Positions 32,701-40,819 of a DNA stretch of 64,000 bases are shown piece by piece. The position numbers were made by a program, and so were the translations under genes. The stretch spans positions 22,651,673-22,715,672 of the forward strand of contig OX031070.1 of NCBI GenBank assembly GCA_943736015.1, read 5' to 3'. Every line of letters begins with the position of its first letter. Within the stretch, counting starts at the first letter, position 1. The notes under the pieces are model-generated. The model saw nothing but the letters and a program-made list of their open reading frames with translations, did no database searches and was not told where the DNA came from. This DNA comes from Tridacna crocea (taxonomy: Eukaryota > Mollusca > Bivalvia > Cardiida > Cardiidae).

Positions 32701-35700
32701 AAAGGAGAAAATGTTGCTTATCAGCATTTTTTCCCTTTTCTCCATAATGTTTTCAAAAGCAAATTTTCGGCAGGGTCGTTAAACCTAAGGATCACGTGGT
32801 GAGAGGTAAGAGAAATTCGCAGCAGTCCATCTTTTAAAGCATTCCTATAACACAGGGAGATTCAATCTTATCAAGGATTTTATACATGGACATACCTGAA
32901 ACACTGAGACAAAGGACAAATGCTAAAGAAAAAAAAAGTTTCTTTTGTTCAATATACTAAAATGCCATGCTCTGGAAAAAGGTGGCTAAAAGCATCTCCG
33001 TGATTCTTTTTTTCTGAGGAAGTGCATGGTCACATAACTACGGATCCGTAACGTCTATCTTGTGTAACAAGCTATTGATTCATGGGGTAGAGTGGCCCTT
33101 TGACTTGCAGGAAATGGCCTATAGCAAAATGTGTCCGCCTAGGGCAACCTGAGCGGACTGCACAGGCTGACCAGGATAGATACTTTTTGCAGTTGCATTA
33201 ACTCATTACCACACAATCCCTACTTTTGACGCCCCTGAGAAAGAAGCCTTTTGAAAACACTGTGGGAAAATGAGAAAATGCTGGTTACCAGCATTTTCTC
33301 CTTTTCTCACAGTGTTTTCTACCCTTCCCAGAACAAATTTCAATTTTTAAGTCACATTTATTTTGTCGTCTGCCTCTTATCTACCCATGACTTGTTCTGT
33401 ACGATCATTGCATCGACCAACAAAAAGAATGGTCCACGAACTGAGTTTGAGAGACAAAAAACACACAATAATAGTGCATGAATGAAGTTACTTTTCTGAA
33501 GGTCTGCCCCTAACCGCAAAAATTTTGACAACAATAAAACGGGGACTAAATGACATAACGTTCGCATTGTAAGGCTTACAGGTAGGAGTTGGTTTGCCTT
33601 TATCTCTTTACTAAACGACAAAGTTTTAGGCTTGTCCAAATCGAAAGCATTTGCAGACGACAAAATAAAAGTGACTCGGAAAATTTGAAATTTGTGTTGT
33701 GAAGGGTAGAAAACATCGTGGGAAATGGAGAAAATGCTGGTTACCAGTATTTTCTCCTTTTCCCACAATGTTTTCTAAAGGCCCCTTCCTCAGGGGCGTC
33801 GAAAGTAGGGATTGTGTGGTATTGGGATAGTTATTTAAACTTTGCTTTCTTTATTTCGCAGGCGTGGGAATGGTCTTAAGGAAAATGGCGGCCACAATAA
33901 AGCCGAACACAGAGATCAAAGTTGAAGGGAACAAATGGACGATCAAGACAATCAGTACCTTCAAAACCACAGAAATAACGTTCACACTCGGCGATGAATT
34001 TGAAGAAACTACGGCTGATGGCAGAAAAGTGAAAGTGAGTCACAGTTCGAACGGGTGTTTGTCGTCCTCGTCACATTATCTCCCGCTAGATGGCATTCTG
34101 TAAATACTCATCTATCTAATTTGGGCATCCTTGGTACAGAACCGAACCACTTTCCTACGCTCCAACCGTTACTGTGAATTTCAAAAAAAAAAATAAATAA
34201 TGAATAAACGTTTACACAATAAAACGCTATCTCGTGCAATTCACTCAGCAATTGATCAGCAGTCTAGAGAAATCTGGAACTAAAGCAGGTCTTATTTCTC
34301 CTCAAACATATAAATAAAAGCTATTTTCTACATTACTACTTTATAGAGCGTAATATTAGTCAGAACGCTTTTGGGGTTATAGTGATGCGTCATATAAGAC
34401 AGTCCACTCTTCGAAGAATATGACATGCGCAGACAACGGTCCTCGTCATAGCAAGTGTTTCCACTGCTGACCGCATCAAAATTTTCGTTTATTAATTTTA
34501 CACTTTACCCATTATGTCTTTCCAAAACAACAAGATTTTTGAATAGACTAAATTGAAAGCATTTGCAGACGACAAATCAATTGTAATGTAAATGACGGTT
34601 TTTGTCTATGAAAGAGAAAAAAACGTGGGAAAAGGTGGAAAAAAATTCAAACGTCGTTTTGTATTGAAATAACTTATAGTTTTAATGCAGATTTGCTATT
34701 TTTACGACAGCGAAATCATGTTTTTAGAACTGAATTTAGTTAGATATTCACCATTTTGCCTATTTCAACCTCATTTTTCTGTGATTCTTGCAGACGACAA
34801 TATGATATCAGCAAATGGTATGACATCATCAGCCTCGATTTCGATAATGTATCACATGAATTATTGAAAAAAAAAAATGTTACAAACTTCGTTATAACAC
34901 TATTTAAGATGATTCGACGATAAGTATTTTCCTGTTCATTATTTCAGACCACTGCCTCCTTAAATGGAAACACGTTAACAGCAATACAAAAGGGGGATCC
35001 CGATTCAACCATTACGAGGGAATTTACAGACGATACCATGAAACTGGTAAGGAAATTTTGTTCTGTACATTTTCATGTATTATATTTTATAATTGGCCTG
35101 CAACACGCTTAAAAGGGGCATTTTGGCCATTTGCGTAAAGTGTCGTCTCGGACCAGCCTGCTCAGTCCGCCGAGCTTAATTATAATTCCAGTTTTTATGT
35201 AATTTTCCATTTTGCCCCAGTCTGCTGTAGCACAAAATCTAATATAGTCGTAAAGTGCCGTCTTGGATAAGGCCGATCTAAGAAGATTTTTGAACCCTTT
35301 CCCAAGCAAGCCCTTGTTTTTACGTGTGTGCAGTACACGTCTTTTGAAAACGCTATGGGAAAAGGAGAAATTGCTCGTAACGAGCAATTTCTCCTTTTCC
35401 CACAGTGTTTTCTACCCATTTGGAGATCTTTCTGCCATTGTTATCAAATTTGGAATTGTCATCTGCAAACTCTTTGAGTTTGGAAGAGTCTAAAATTTGT
35501 CGTTTGGGAAAGGGTTAAGCAAATGTCCGAATATCCCTTTTCGCATGTTGCATGCCCTATCATAATATGGCAATCGAATACTGATCATTTATCGATGTCT
35601 TGAAAAACATGAATACGAAAAAAAAAGAAAACGTTAAGTCATTTATAAGTAGCAGTATTATGTAGCCTAAATCACATGTCATTTTGAAATTCTAAGAAGT

Positions 35701-35989
35701 ATTTTGTTCATAACATATGTTTCAGAAAAGATTAGCCGATCCAAAGAGTATTCAGTAGTTTGTAAAACGATAAAGTTGAAAATAATTTTTTATATCTAGA
35801 ATCAAAAAATTTAACTTGCTCATCATGAAACCTTTTTTTTCCGCCAAGCATCAATCTCAAAAATATTTTGAATAAGTAGAGGTGTGATTATAAGTGGTGT
35901 CTATTTGACTCTTTTTGTTGATTTTTTTACAGGTTTTATCTGCCAACGATGTGAAATGCACAAGAATATACAAACGAGTAAACAAGTAA
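20613..35989 (+). CDS. FABP: Fatty-acid-binding protein, complete four-exon gene
   Basis: Join of 20613-20685, 33862-34034, 34948-35046 and 35933-35989 gives 133 residues and a TAA stop. Length, four-exon layout and first exon of 24 codons plus 1 base are canonical for intracellular lipid-binding proteins. These carry long-chain fatty acids or related ligands in the cytosol inside a ten-stranded beta barrel. The ligand-carboxylate triad is present at the textbook positions: Arg106, Arg126 and Tyr128 (RIY). Exon 2 carries the [10 protein letters not shown] and [18 protein letters not shown] strands. Intron 1 is 13.2 kb and packed with MITEs; introns 2 and 3 are 0.9 kb. The subfamily (heart/brain-like versus invertebrate FABP) cannot be settled by eye. 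Confidence 0.93.
20723..20766 (+). repeat. (CT)22 microsatellite
   Basis: 44 bases of uninterrupted CT just inside FABP intron 1; probably length-polymorphic. Confidence 0.95.
20826..22098 (+). mobile_element. DINE-like element with GGAC microsatellite (type P2)
   Basis: Starts ACAAGAGCC and ends GAGCATAAAAA. Exact 12-bp subterminal inverted repeats: ATGCTCCCCGAA at 20849-20860 and TTCGGGGAGCAT at 22082-22093. Core of repeated AGCCCCCTTTTTCCATGACA/AACAATATAACCATGAAG units, then a (GGAC)n tract at 21982-22056. Sits whole in FABP intron 1. Confidence 0.88.
22130..22334 (+). mobile_element. TTAA MITE, A/B hybrid ends, left arm deleted
   Basis: CCCTTTCCCAAACAATCCC left end (B-like) with the family-A hairpin centre CAGCTGGTTACCAGC. 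Shares its right TTAA with the next element. Confidence 0.75.
22331..22473. mobile_element. TTAA MITE, family D, between two MITEs
   Basis: Palindrome 22370-22432 (CAGTGTAAATCAGAGATCAG and complement). Its two TTAA are also the TTAA of the MITEs on each side. Confidence 0.65.
22470..22697 (+). mobile_element. TTAA MITE, B-type ends with A-type hairpin
   Basis: TTAACCCTTTCCCAAACAAT and CGTTTGGGAAGGGGTTAA; perfect hairpin around AATGCTGGTAACAAGCATT. Confidence 0.9.
22990..23115 (+). repeat. Family F fragment
   Basis: CCATGCTCTATGAATAGGTGG, then CAGCCTGTGCAGATTGCG. Confidence 0.5.
23246..23443. mobile_element. TTAA MITE, family D, diverged
   Basis: TTAACCGTTATGCTCCTAGG left end; core AGATCAAGATCAGACTG; right TTAA shared with the next MITE. 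Confidence 0.6.
23440..23667. mobile_element. TTAA MITE, family C
   Basis: TTAACCCTTGACTCCATAG; perfect hairpin around TTGCTCGTGACGAGCAA. Right end mutated to AAAGGGTTTA. Confidence 0.88.
23680..23925 (+). repeat. Duplicated segment plus family-D palindrome
   Basis: 23680-23800 matches 28824-28950 closely (ACACAGG.ACTTGTTGTTA, TTGGTTCGACTTTTTCCAGA). A family-D core follows at 23832-23890. Confidence 0.6.
24350..24545. mobile_element. Family H long palindrome, diverged
   Basis: GCACCAACCACTCTAAG outer arm; the inner arm TTCTGATTGGCTAAACCA meets its complement GTTTAGCCTATCAGAA. Related to 49196-49393. Confidence 0.7.
24770..24996 (+). mobile_element. TTAA MITE, family A/B, decayed
   Basis: CAAACAATCCGTGTTTG left; GAAGAAAATGTTGATAACCA centre; shares TTAA 24993-24996 with the next copy. 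Confidence 0.5.
24993..25220 (-). mobile_element. TTAA MITE, family A
   Basis: Arms carry the same change in both halves (TGTGGAAAAAGG with CCTTTTTCCACA), so the hairpin stays perfect. Confidence 0.88.
25390..25600 (-). mobile_element. TTAA MITE, family A, decayed
   Basis: CCCTTTACAAGGCAAC left; GGAAAGGACAAAATGTTGAA centre. Confidence 0.45.
25632..25857. mobile_element. TTAA MITE, family B, full length
   Basis: TTAACCCTTTCCCAAACGAC, perfect ATTGCTCGTTACGAGCAAT centre, GTTTGGGAAAGGGTTAA. Confidence 0.93.
25947..26012. repeat. Family-D core palindrome
   Basis: GGACAGTGTAGATCCAAGAT meets its complement across TGCACGTTCTGTGCA. Confidence 0.75.
26179..26406. mobile_element. TTAA MITE, family B, full length
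   Basis: Opposite flank order to 25632 (starts AACAAGCCCTTGTTTTACG). One arm AAGAAG versus CTCCTT. Confidence 0.92.
26418..26652 (+). mobile_element. Family F element, near complete
   Basis: GCCATGCTCT left end and AGAGCATGGC right end are exact inverted ends; internal CAGCCTGTGCAGGCCGCG. Confidence 0.7.
26824..27049. mobile_element. TTAA MITE, family B, full length
   Basis: TTAACTCTTTCCCAAACAAG and GTTTGGGAAAGGGTTTAA. Confidence 0.92.
27435..27726 (+). mobile_element. TTAA MITE, family A, with a left-end fragment of another copy
   Basis: 27438-27500 is a minus-orientation left end; 27510-27726 is a plus copy ending GCGTTTGGTAAAGAGTTAA. Confidence 0.65.
28139..28368 (-). mobile_element. 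TTAA MITE, family A, full length
   Basis: TTAACTCATGACCAAAG and GTGTTGTAATGGGTTAA; hairpin with one mismatch (TCTCAC). Confidence 0.9.
28546..28563 (+). repeat. Poly-G run
   Basis: About 14 consecutive G in an otherwise AT-rich intron. Confidence 0.9.
28590..28815 (+). mobile_element. MITE-related, decayed
   Basis: GTTAACTATTTGTACGACCC left end; weak hairpin GGAGGAAGTGATGAACAC. Confidence 0.4.
28824..28950 (+). repeat. Second copy of intronic duplicated segment
   Basis: Matches 23680-23800 with a few substitutions and a short insertion; both are in FABP intron 1. Confidence 0.7.
29038..29071 (+). repeat. (TTTA)8 microsatellite
   Basis: Eight near-perfect TTTA units in FABP intron 1. Confidence 0.9.
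29283..29429 (-). mobile_element. TTAA MITE, family A, left half only
   Basis: Runs from CTCTTAATCACAAGACG to TGTTGGTTACCAGC and is cut at the hairpin loop by the next MITE. Confidence 0.7.
29430..29653 (+). mobile_element. TTAA MITE, family A, full length
   Basis: Both arms carry ACACTGT.. and AAGAAG/CTTCTT instead of the family consensus: two paired changes. Begins exactly where the preceding copy stops. Confidence 0.9.
29709..29932. mobile_element. TTAA MITE, family D, full length
   Basis: TTAACTCTTAGGCTG left and CATAAGGGTTAA right define about 224 bp. Core GGACAGTGTAGAGCAAGATC with its complement at 29793-29813. Confidence 0.8.
30130..30200. repeat. Imperfect hairpin
   Basis: GGTAACTACAGCTTG, loop CTT, CAAGCTGTAGTTAC; outer arms ACTTCAAA/TTTGAAG. 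Family not recognised. Confidence 0.6.
30611..30870 (+). mobile_element. Family E element, copy 1
   Basis: GGACATTTGCTTAAAGTGTC opening and GACACTTTACGCAAATG closing; two internal palindromes of the CTCGGATTAGCCTGCGCAG type joined by a unique linker. Confidence 0.75.
30892..31140 (+). mobile_element. Family E element, copy 2
   Basis: Same layout as the preceding copy, same strand, 20 bases apart: AAAAGGGGCATTCGGACATT to CGAATGTCCCTTTTTGGCG. Confidence 0.78.
31250..31460 (-). mobile_element. TTAA MITE, family A
   Basis: Both arms read CATTTTGGG/CCCAAAATG rather than CATTGTGGG: a paired change with a perfect hairpin. Right end GTAACAAGTTAA. Confidence 0.8.
32213..32426 (+). mobile_element. 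TTAA MITE, family A
   Basis: ACCTTTTACCACTAATATACC left end; right end TCTAGTAAAGGGTA. Hairpin with one change (CCCGCAATG). Confidence 0.75.
32590..32810 (-). mobile_element. TTAA MITE, family A, diverged
   Basis: TTTAACGGACTGACGCC left; hairpin AAATGTTGCTTATCAGCATT; right end decayed. Confidence 0.55.
32968..33197 (-). mobile_element. Family F element
   Basis: Starts GCCATGCTCTGG; GGATCCGTAA and CTGCACAGGCTGACC mark the family. It abuts a MITE. Confidence 0.6.
33198..33373 (+). mobile_element. TTAA MITE, family A, right-truncated
   Basis: TTAACTCATTACCACACAAT; perfect core, both arms with ACACTGT; stops after TTTTGTCGTCTGCC. Confidence 0.8.
33595..33831 (-). mobile_element. TTAA MITE, family A
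   Basis: GATTGTGTGGTATTGGGATA right end, 31 bases before FABP exon 2. Confidence 0.8.
33862..34034 (+). CDS. FABP: FABP exon 2
   Basis: Reads [29 protein letters not shown] and [26 protein letters not shown] acceptor, GTGAGT donor; 173 nt is the usual size for this exon. Confidence 0.96.
34497..34640 (-). mobile_element. MITE left fragment
   Basis: TTTACACTTTACCC and GCATTTGCAGACGACAAAT in FABP intron 2. Confidence 0.45.
34948..35046 (+). CDS. FABP: FABP exon 3
   Basis: 33 codons: [19 protein letters not shown] then [14 protein letters not shown]. Arg106 lies in ITREF. TTTCAG acceptor, GTAAGG donor. Confidence 0.95.
35097..35560 (+). mobile_element. Family E element interrupted by a B MITE
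   Basis: AAAAGGGGCATTTTGGCCAT, GTAAAGTGTCGTCTCGG on the left; GCAAATGTCCGAATATCCC on the right; the insert is 35290-35518. Confidence 0.7.
35290..35518. mobile_element. TTAA MITE, family B, full length
   Basis: TTGAACCCTTTCCCAAGCAA and GTTTGGGAAAGGGTTAA, inside family E in FABP intron 3. Confidence 0.92.
35933..35989 (+). CDS. FABP: FABP exon 4 and stop
   Basis: Reads [18 protein letters not shown] then TAA, with the C-terminal R-x-Y carboxylate-binding pair. Pyrimidine-rich ATTTTTTTACAG acceptor. A family-A MITE starts 82 bases after the stop. The first polyadenylation-like hexamer I see is ATTAAA at 36353, which would place that MITE in the 3' UTR. Confidence 0.94.
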   Translation, partial: VLSANDVKCTRIYKRVNK

Positions 35990-36070
35990 CATTCATCTAC
36001 ACCATGGACAAACTATATCAGCCATATGACAATTTGTGCTTATTATGTCTTCATGTACAGAACTGGGTAG

Positions 36071-36300
36071 TCAACCCATTACCACACAATCCCTACTTTT
36101 GACGACCCTCAGAATGAAGCCTTTAGAAAACATTGTGGGAAAAGGAGAAAATGCTGATAACCAGCATTTTCTCCTTTTCCCACAATGTTTTCTGCCCTTC
36201 ACAAAACTTATTTCAAATTTTCAGTCACTTTTTTTTTGTCGTCTGCAAATGCTTTCAATTTGGACCAGTCTAAAATTTTGTCGTTTGGTAAAGGGTTCAA
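36071..36300 (+). mobile_element. TTAA MITE, family A, full length
   Basis: Terminal TCAA/TTCA are one-base variants of TTAA. Centre AATGCTGATAACCAGCATT. Possibly within the FABP 3' UTR. Confidence 0.9.
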
Positions 36301-36519
36301 TCGAACTTTACTTTGAAAACTGCTCCCTTTTGAAGTACATTTCCATTTGTAAATTAAAAAGAGACAAAACGAGTCAGAGAACTTGGTGCTTGCAATAGGA
36401 ATGTATTTAATGTGAAACAGCCATACTACAGACAACATGATGTTTACAGCCTGACGTTTATAGTCTGGCTCTTGATATTTTTTGTCAGGTTTGACCACGC
36501 TTCCTTGACTTGACGTAGA

Positions 36520-36629
36520 TTCCTAAACTTCCAAAAATCTAAATCATTTGCAGACGAAAATTAAGTTTGACTGAAATGTGGGAGATTAGGCTTTGAAAGG
36601 GTTTCGAAAGTTTCTTTCTTTGGGGTCAT
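36520..36629 (-). mobile_element. MITE fragment
   Basis: CATTTGCAGACGAAAATTAA then GAAAGTTTCTTTCTTTGGGG; hairpin lost. Confidence 0.4.
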
Positions 36630-36935
36630 TTAAACCCATTACCAGATGACAATATTTTAGACTGGTCCAAATTCAAAGCATTTGCAGACGACAAAATAAA
36701 AGTGACTGAAAATTTGAAATTTGTTTTGTGAAGGGTAGAAAACTTTGTTGGAAAAGGAGAAAATGCTCTTTAACGGCATTTTGTAGAGTTGTAAATTTGT
36801 TTAGTGAAGAGTAGAAAACATTGCGGGAAAAGGAGAAAATGCTGGTTACCAGCATTTTCTCCTTTTCCCACAATGTTTTCAAAAGGCTTTTCTCTCTGGG
36901 GTGTCAAAAGTAGGGATTGTGTGGTGATGGGTTAA
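36630..36935 (-). mobile_element. TTAA MITE, family A, with internal duplication
   Basis: 306 bp. The left flank and left arm (TTGTTTTGTGAAGGGTAGAA ...) occur twice before the single right arm. Confidence 0.85.
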
Positions 36936-37167
36936 ACATGGAATTGTATGGAAGAAGGTTAAGTTCTAGGCTCTCCCTAACCCAAGTTAAAACATCTGCA
37001 GACTGAAGATTGCAAAAGTCAACAAACATTAGATGATACGGTAAAAACATTGTGGGAAAAGTAGAAAAAGAATGGTCTTGGGCATTTTGTCCTTTTTCAC
37101 GCAGTGTTTTCCAAGTCTGACCTTCTCAAGGTCACTAAAACTCAAAATTATTTGGTTAAGGAGTAAA
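36936..37167 (-). mobile_element. MITE-related, decayed
   Basis: ACATTGTGGGAAAAGTAGAA and TGTCCTTTTTCACGCAGTG; right end TTATTTGGTTAAGGAGTAA. Confidence 0.5.
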
Positions 37168-37449
37168 CCTTGTTTGTGGAGGAACATTCGCAGCTGTTTC
37201 TATGTTTCATTTTCGCTTTTGTTTCTTTTTTCAAGCCTAGAACAAGGAAATGTGGTTGATGAAAAAATATCAAAATACATGTATACAGACAACTGAAGTA
37301 TTTTTCACCCTGGTACAAATCCACGCGTTGACTAGTCCTTAGCACGCTAAATACATGTAATTTAAAGTTTTAAAATGATAGTTAGAATCTGATATTGTTG
37401 TTTGAAAGTGTTTTTTTTTTTTTGGGGGGGGGGGAACATCTCTTTACTC

Positions 37450-37515
37450 GGACAGGGTAGATCCAAGATCAGACTGCACGTTCTGTGCAGTCTGATCTTT
37501 GATTTACACTGTCCG
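37450..37515. repeat. Family-D core palindrome
   Basis: GGACAGGGTAGATCCAAGAT and its complement across CACGTTCTGTG. Confidence 0.75.
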
Positions 37516-37924
37516 CAAAAGGCCCTTGAGTCGCGCTATGCGACCGTGCGGTAAACAAATAATCCAGGGTTCATCAGACTTTATATATATATATACTAAA
37601 TAATGCTTTACGGAATAACGGTTTGTGATTTTATTTAATAAACAGATAATCGAAAACTGCATGGTACTATGCAGAGTAGCATTGTTGGTTTGTTTCGACC
37701 CTTTTAGACTCGGAGGAGAAAGCGTCCATAAAATATGAATCATCGAGTCCCAAACTTCACAGAACGGAACAGAATACAAATTTTCATGAAGAATACTAGT
37801 CGTACATAGTCGTGTTTAAAAACAAAGTGATAAAAATAATATATCACGAGATATCTCAATAGATATAGATCTACCGTTCTATTCTGTTTTCAATGAATTC
37901 TTTCTTCTTGTCATAGCTAAAGCT

Positions 37925-38150
37925 TTTACTAACCACATAATTTTAACCTCCTCCAAAGTCCAAATGCGTTTGCAGACGACAAATTTACAACGACTAAATA
38001 GTGGTATTTATCCTAAAATGGAAAGAAAATAATTAGGAAAATGCCGTTTACAAGCATTTATCTTGTTTTTTTTTTCACAATGTTTTTGTTTTCAAAACTC
38101 TTGTCTTCTTTGTTGTTCTTCGAATAGGGAATTGTTTGGTAATACGTTAA
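37925..38150 (-). mobile_element. TTAA MITE, family A, diverged
   Basis: TTTTACTAACCACATAATTT; right end ATTGTTTGGTAATACGTTAA. Confidence 0.55.
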
Positions 38151-38267
38151 AGCCTGATTGAGAGACAAAAAAGATCCTCAAAACCAATAGATCTAATTTT
38201 GGTTCTATCTTTTTTACATCGATTGTGAAACAAGTTCTTTTAAAGTAAATCATATCACTCACTATGA

Positions 38268-38496
38268 TTCCCTAACACTATACCAAACGATCCCTGCTTT
38301 TTACGATCAAGAGGAAAACGCCTTCTGAAAGCGTTGTGGGAAAAGGAGAAAATGCTGGTAACCAGCATTTTCTTCTTTTTCCACAATGCTTTCAACTCTT
38401 CTTCAAGTTTCAATTTTTGAGTCACGTTTATTTTGTCGTTTGCTAATGCTTTTAATTTGCACAAGTCTAAATTTTTGTCGTCTAGTAAAGAGTTAA
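38268..38496 (+). mobile_element. TTAA MITE, family A
   Basis: Outer arms share GAAAGC/GCTTTC in place of GAAAAC/GTTTTC. Right end CGTCTAGTAAAGAGTTAA. Confidence 0.82.
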
Positions 38497-38539
38497 CCAT
38501 TAGACTTACTTGTTCCGTGATGGGTGGTTCCAAAGGTTG

Positions 38540-38620
38540 GTCCAACTACTCACGGGATTCGAACCCAGAATCTTTGGTGTCTGAGATCGACGATCTACCT
38601 CAACATTACTGTCTCCCACA
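38540..38620 (-). repeat. tRNA-like B-box, possible SINE fragment
   Basis: On the minus strand GGGTTCGAATCCC fits the Pol III B-box, with a plausible D-arm-like GTAGATCGTCGATCTC about 30 bases upstream. No intact acceptor stem was found. Confidence 0.35.
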
Positions 38621-39147
38621 GTCAATAGATTGTCAAATGTGAAAAAAATTGTGCTGAAAAAAAATGAGCGAATGCTCCTTTTCCAGATTTAATTTCCATC
38701 CCATTCAAAGAAGATATCAGGTATTCCATCATAGTCCACCCCAATGTGTCCCTAAGTGTAGAAGAGATATCAAAAGCTTTTATTAAAGAAATTTCTCGTG
38801 ATCTGATTGGTTAACGTGCCGAAAACATATATCATGTTCCCTGGCAAAAACCACGTAAAGCCAGTTTCCCTTTTGAGTGCTCCGTAAACATCACTACACG
38901 TGCAACACAACATCCAAAATAGCGACGTCGATCGATCACCATATTGCACAATTATGCACTATAAACTGCACGTGTTAGTGACATCAGTTTCCAATGACGT
39001 CAGTTTTCATTGAATTGGGGCACTCAGACGGGAATTTCTATTTCGTCAGCATACTCGATTCGAGAGATTATAATACAAGAAAATTTCGCTTAACGCGCTT
39101 TGAAAGGGTAAAACTTTGCAATGTAATAAATTCGTTTTACGGTCAGG

Positions 39148-39160
39148 TGGGGGGGGGGGG
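39148..39160 (+). repeat. Poly-G run
   Basis: Thirteen-odd G in GGTGGGGGGG...; no associated element recognised. Confidence 0.8.
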
Positions 39161-40760
39161 GACTTGGAAACGTGTTCACGGCTGTGGTGAATCATGTCGT
39201 TCCGCCCAACCCCCTTTCCTCGCCACCTAACCGTACAGTTAATACTGTGCCTTTTCAACAGACGACAGAATTTTGTGCCCCCGTATACCAACAGCAGTTT
39301 TAAGTCTAGAAGTATGTTTTGGTGCTTACCAAGCGAAAATCTAGTGTGTAGGGCTCATTCTTTTACCTAGGGCGGGTACTTTCAATTGGCAGGAGCAGCA
39401 ACGTCGATCTGGAACAAGAACGTGAAGTCTCTCAAGTGTGTATAGATTGATTAGCCTACGTACATTGTTGGGCAAGAAAATTACTGTTATCGAAGTTGAA
39501 TCATCTTTTTCAGCAATGTGTTTGATCGGTTTCTTTGGGCCTAAAGTCTTATTTTTAGGAAGATGATGCTTGGTATAGGGTTGAAAAAATGAATCACAGA
39601 AATGAGTTCATATTGATCCGACCCCTAACAGCATGTTATTGACCAATTGTGAAAGAAAGAAAAATGCCGTTGTTTGTCAACTGAGGATTCGAGAAAAAAA
39701 AAAAAATCTTTTAGACCTTTTTTTTTTTCTTGGTCGAACACATATATCAATATAGAGCGTTGTCGTGTAGGCCTATATTGAGAAACTTAGGATTTTTTTC
39801 ACAACTATTTCAATTCTGTGCGTAACAATTTTAACTAAGAAAATTAAGAAAATCCTACTGTATCATTTCGTTTATTTTAGGAACTCGGCGTTGGCATGAC
39901 TAAAATCGATGAAATATAAACTACCTAAAAATGTGAACGTACGGGGTTAGTTTTGGGACACGTCTGGATTTTTCGGACACGAGGGTATATTCGGACATCT
40001 AATCTTTTAAAAAATAGTTTGCATCGCCAATTTACTCTAGATCTACTATGCAACGGGGTAGAATTTTCTCTTGAATCCCTCTACCATGGCCAAAATGTTA
40101 CACTCTGGACTGGGCTTTATTAAAAAAAAAAACATATGAATCAGTATATTGTTTGGAATAACGAAAGACAGTCACGATTTTTGCATAGATCTAATAGAAT
40201 ATGCAACACGAATCCTGGTTCGAAAACAGATCTACCCAATTTCACTAAAATTATGTAGGGCGCTTTGGAACCACTTAGAAAGCAGAATCGAGTGTAGCTA
40301 GAAGAATGCAGACGCTCTGTGGGTGTTCAACGCATGTTTGTATCTGGTAAATATGATTTTAACATGGCAAAGGGCTGCTTTTTGTTGACTTATAGTGTTA
40401 GAAGTAAATCATGTCTGTTAGAGATGTAATTAAAAAAAATCTACATTTATCTTTATCTATATGGATCTATTATTTTGTAAAAATGTTGATAGATCTATGT
40501 ACTTACATGGATGTGCAGACGACGGTTTGTTGAAAAAAGGACGATTCGTTTGTATGTTTCTGTTCATCACGTTAATCGAACAAAGCTTATTATAAACGAA
40601 ATTATACGATGTGTCCAAAGACTACATCTACCTATGGTTCATGAATAGATACCTGACAACGCTCTACACAGTTAACACATTAATGCCATAACGACTTGGC
40701 TTTCAAAAGGACCTATTTTGAGAGACAACGCCGATCTTGAACAGGGGTTCTTAATTTTGA

Positions 40761-40768
40761 TCACGTGA
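40761..40768. promoter_or_regulatory. TCACGTGA E-box (CLEAR/M-box type), HPS4 promoter
   Basis: Perfect palindrome within ATCACGTGAT, 35 bases upstream of the proposed HPS4 ATG. TCACGTGA is the preferred core of MiT/TFE factors (MITF, TFEB), which drive lysosome and pigment-granule genes; HPS4 serves such organelles. Function is inferred from position only. Confidence 0.45.
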
Positions 40769-40778
40769 TTATATCATG

Positions 40779-40786
40779 TCATGTGA
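40779..40786 (+). promoter_or_regulatory. TCATGTGA M-box, HPS4 promoter
   Basis: Second MiT/TFE-type core, 10 bases after the TCACGTGA site and 16 bases before the proposed ATG. TCATGTG is the classical M-box of MITF target promoters in vertebrates. Confidence 0.45.
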
Positions 40787-40802
40787 TTTACTTTCATCTA
40801 AA

Positions 40803-40819
40803 ATGGCGGATGAGGGGAG
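40803..40819 (+). CDS. HPS4: HPS4 exon 1, proposed start
   Basis: AAAATGGCGGATGAGGGGAG gives MADEG plus AG, and the next exon supplies G, so the phase is right and no stop intervenes. The donor (AG|GTCTAC) is weak. It is supported by the two E-boxes just upstream and the Kozak-like context. Alternatively, the true start exon lies elsewhere in 40.8-44.2 kb. Confidence 0.45.

Larger units (their letters stand above)
35990..40802. other. Intergenic FABP-HPS4
   Basis: The left part (36.0-38.5 kb) is dense MITE, including families A and D. From about 38.65 to 40.80 kb I see no recognisable MITE: there is a poly-G run near 39148-39160, unassigned unique-looking DNA, and the proposed HPS4 promoter at the right end. 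No other gene is supported. Confidence 0.6.

Noticed and set aside
33358-33768. 136-codon minus-strand open frame
   Set aside because: Mostly MITE flanks; no conserved domain visible.
38540-38620. Functional tRNA gene
   Set aside because: Only the B-box and a possible D-arm are present; no acceptor stem closes around them.
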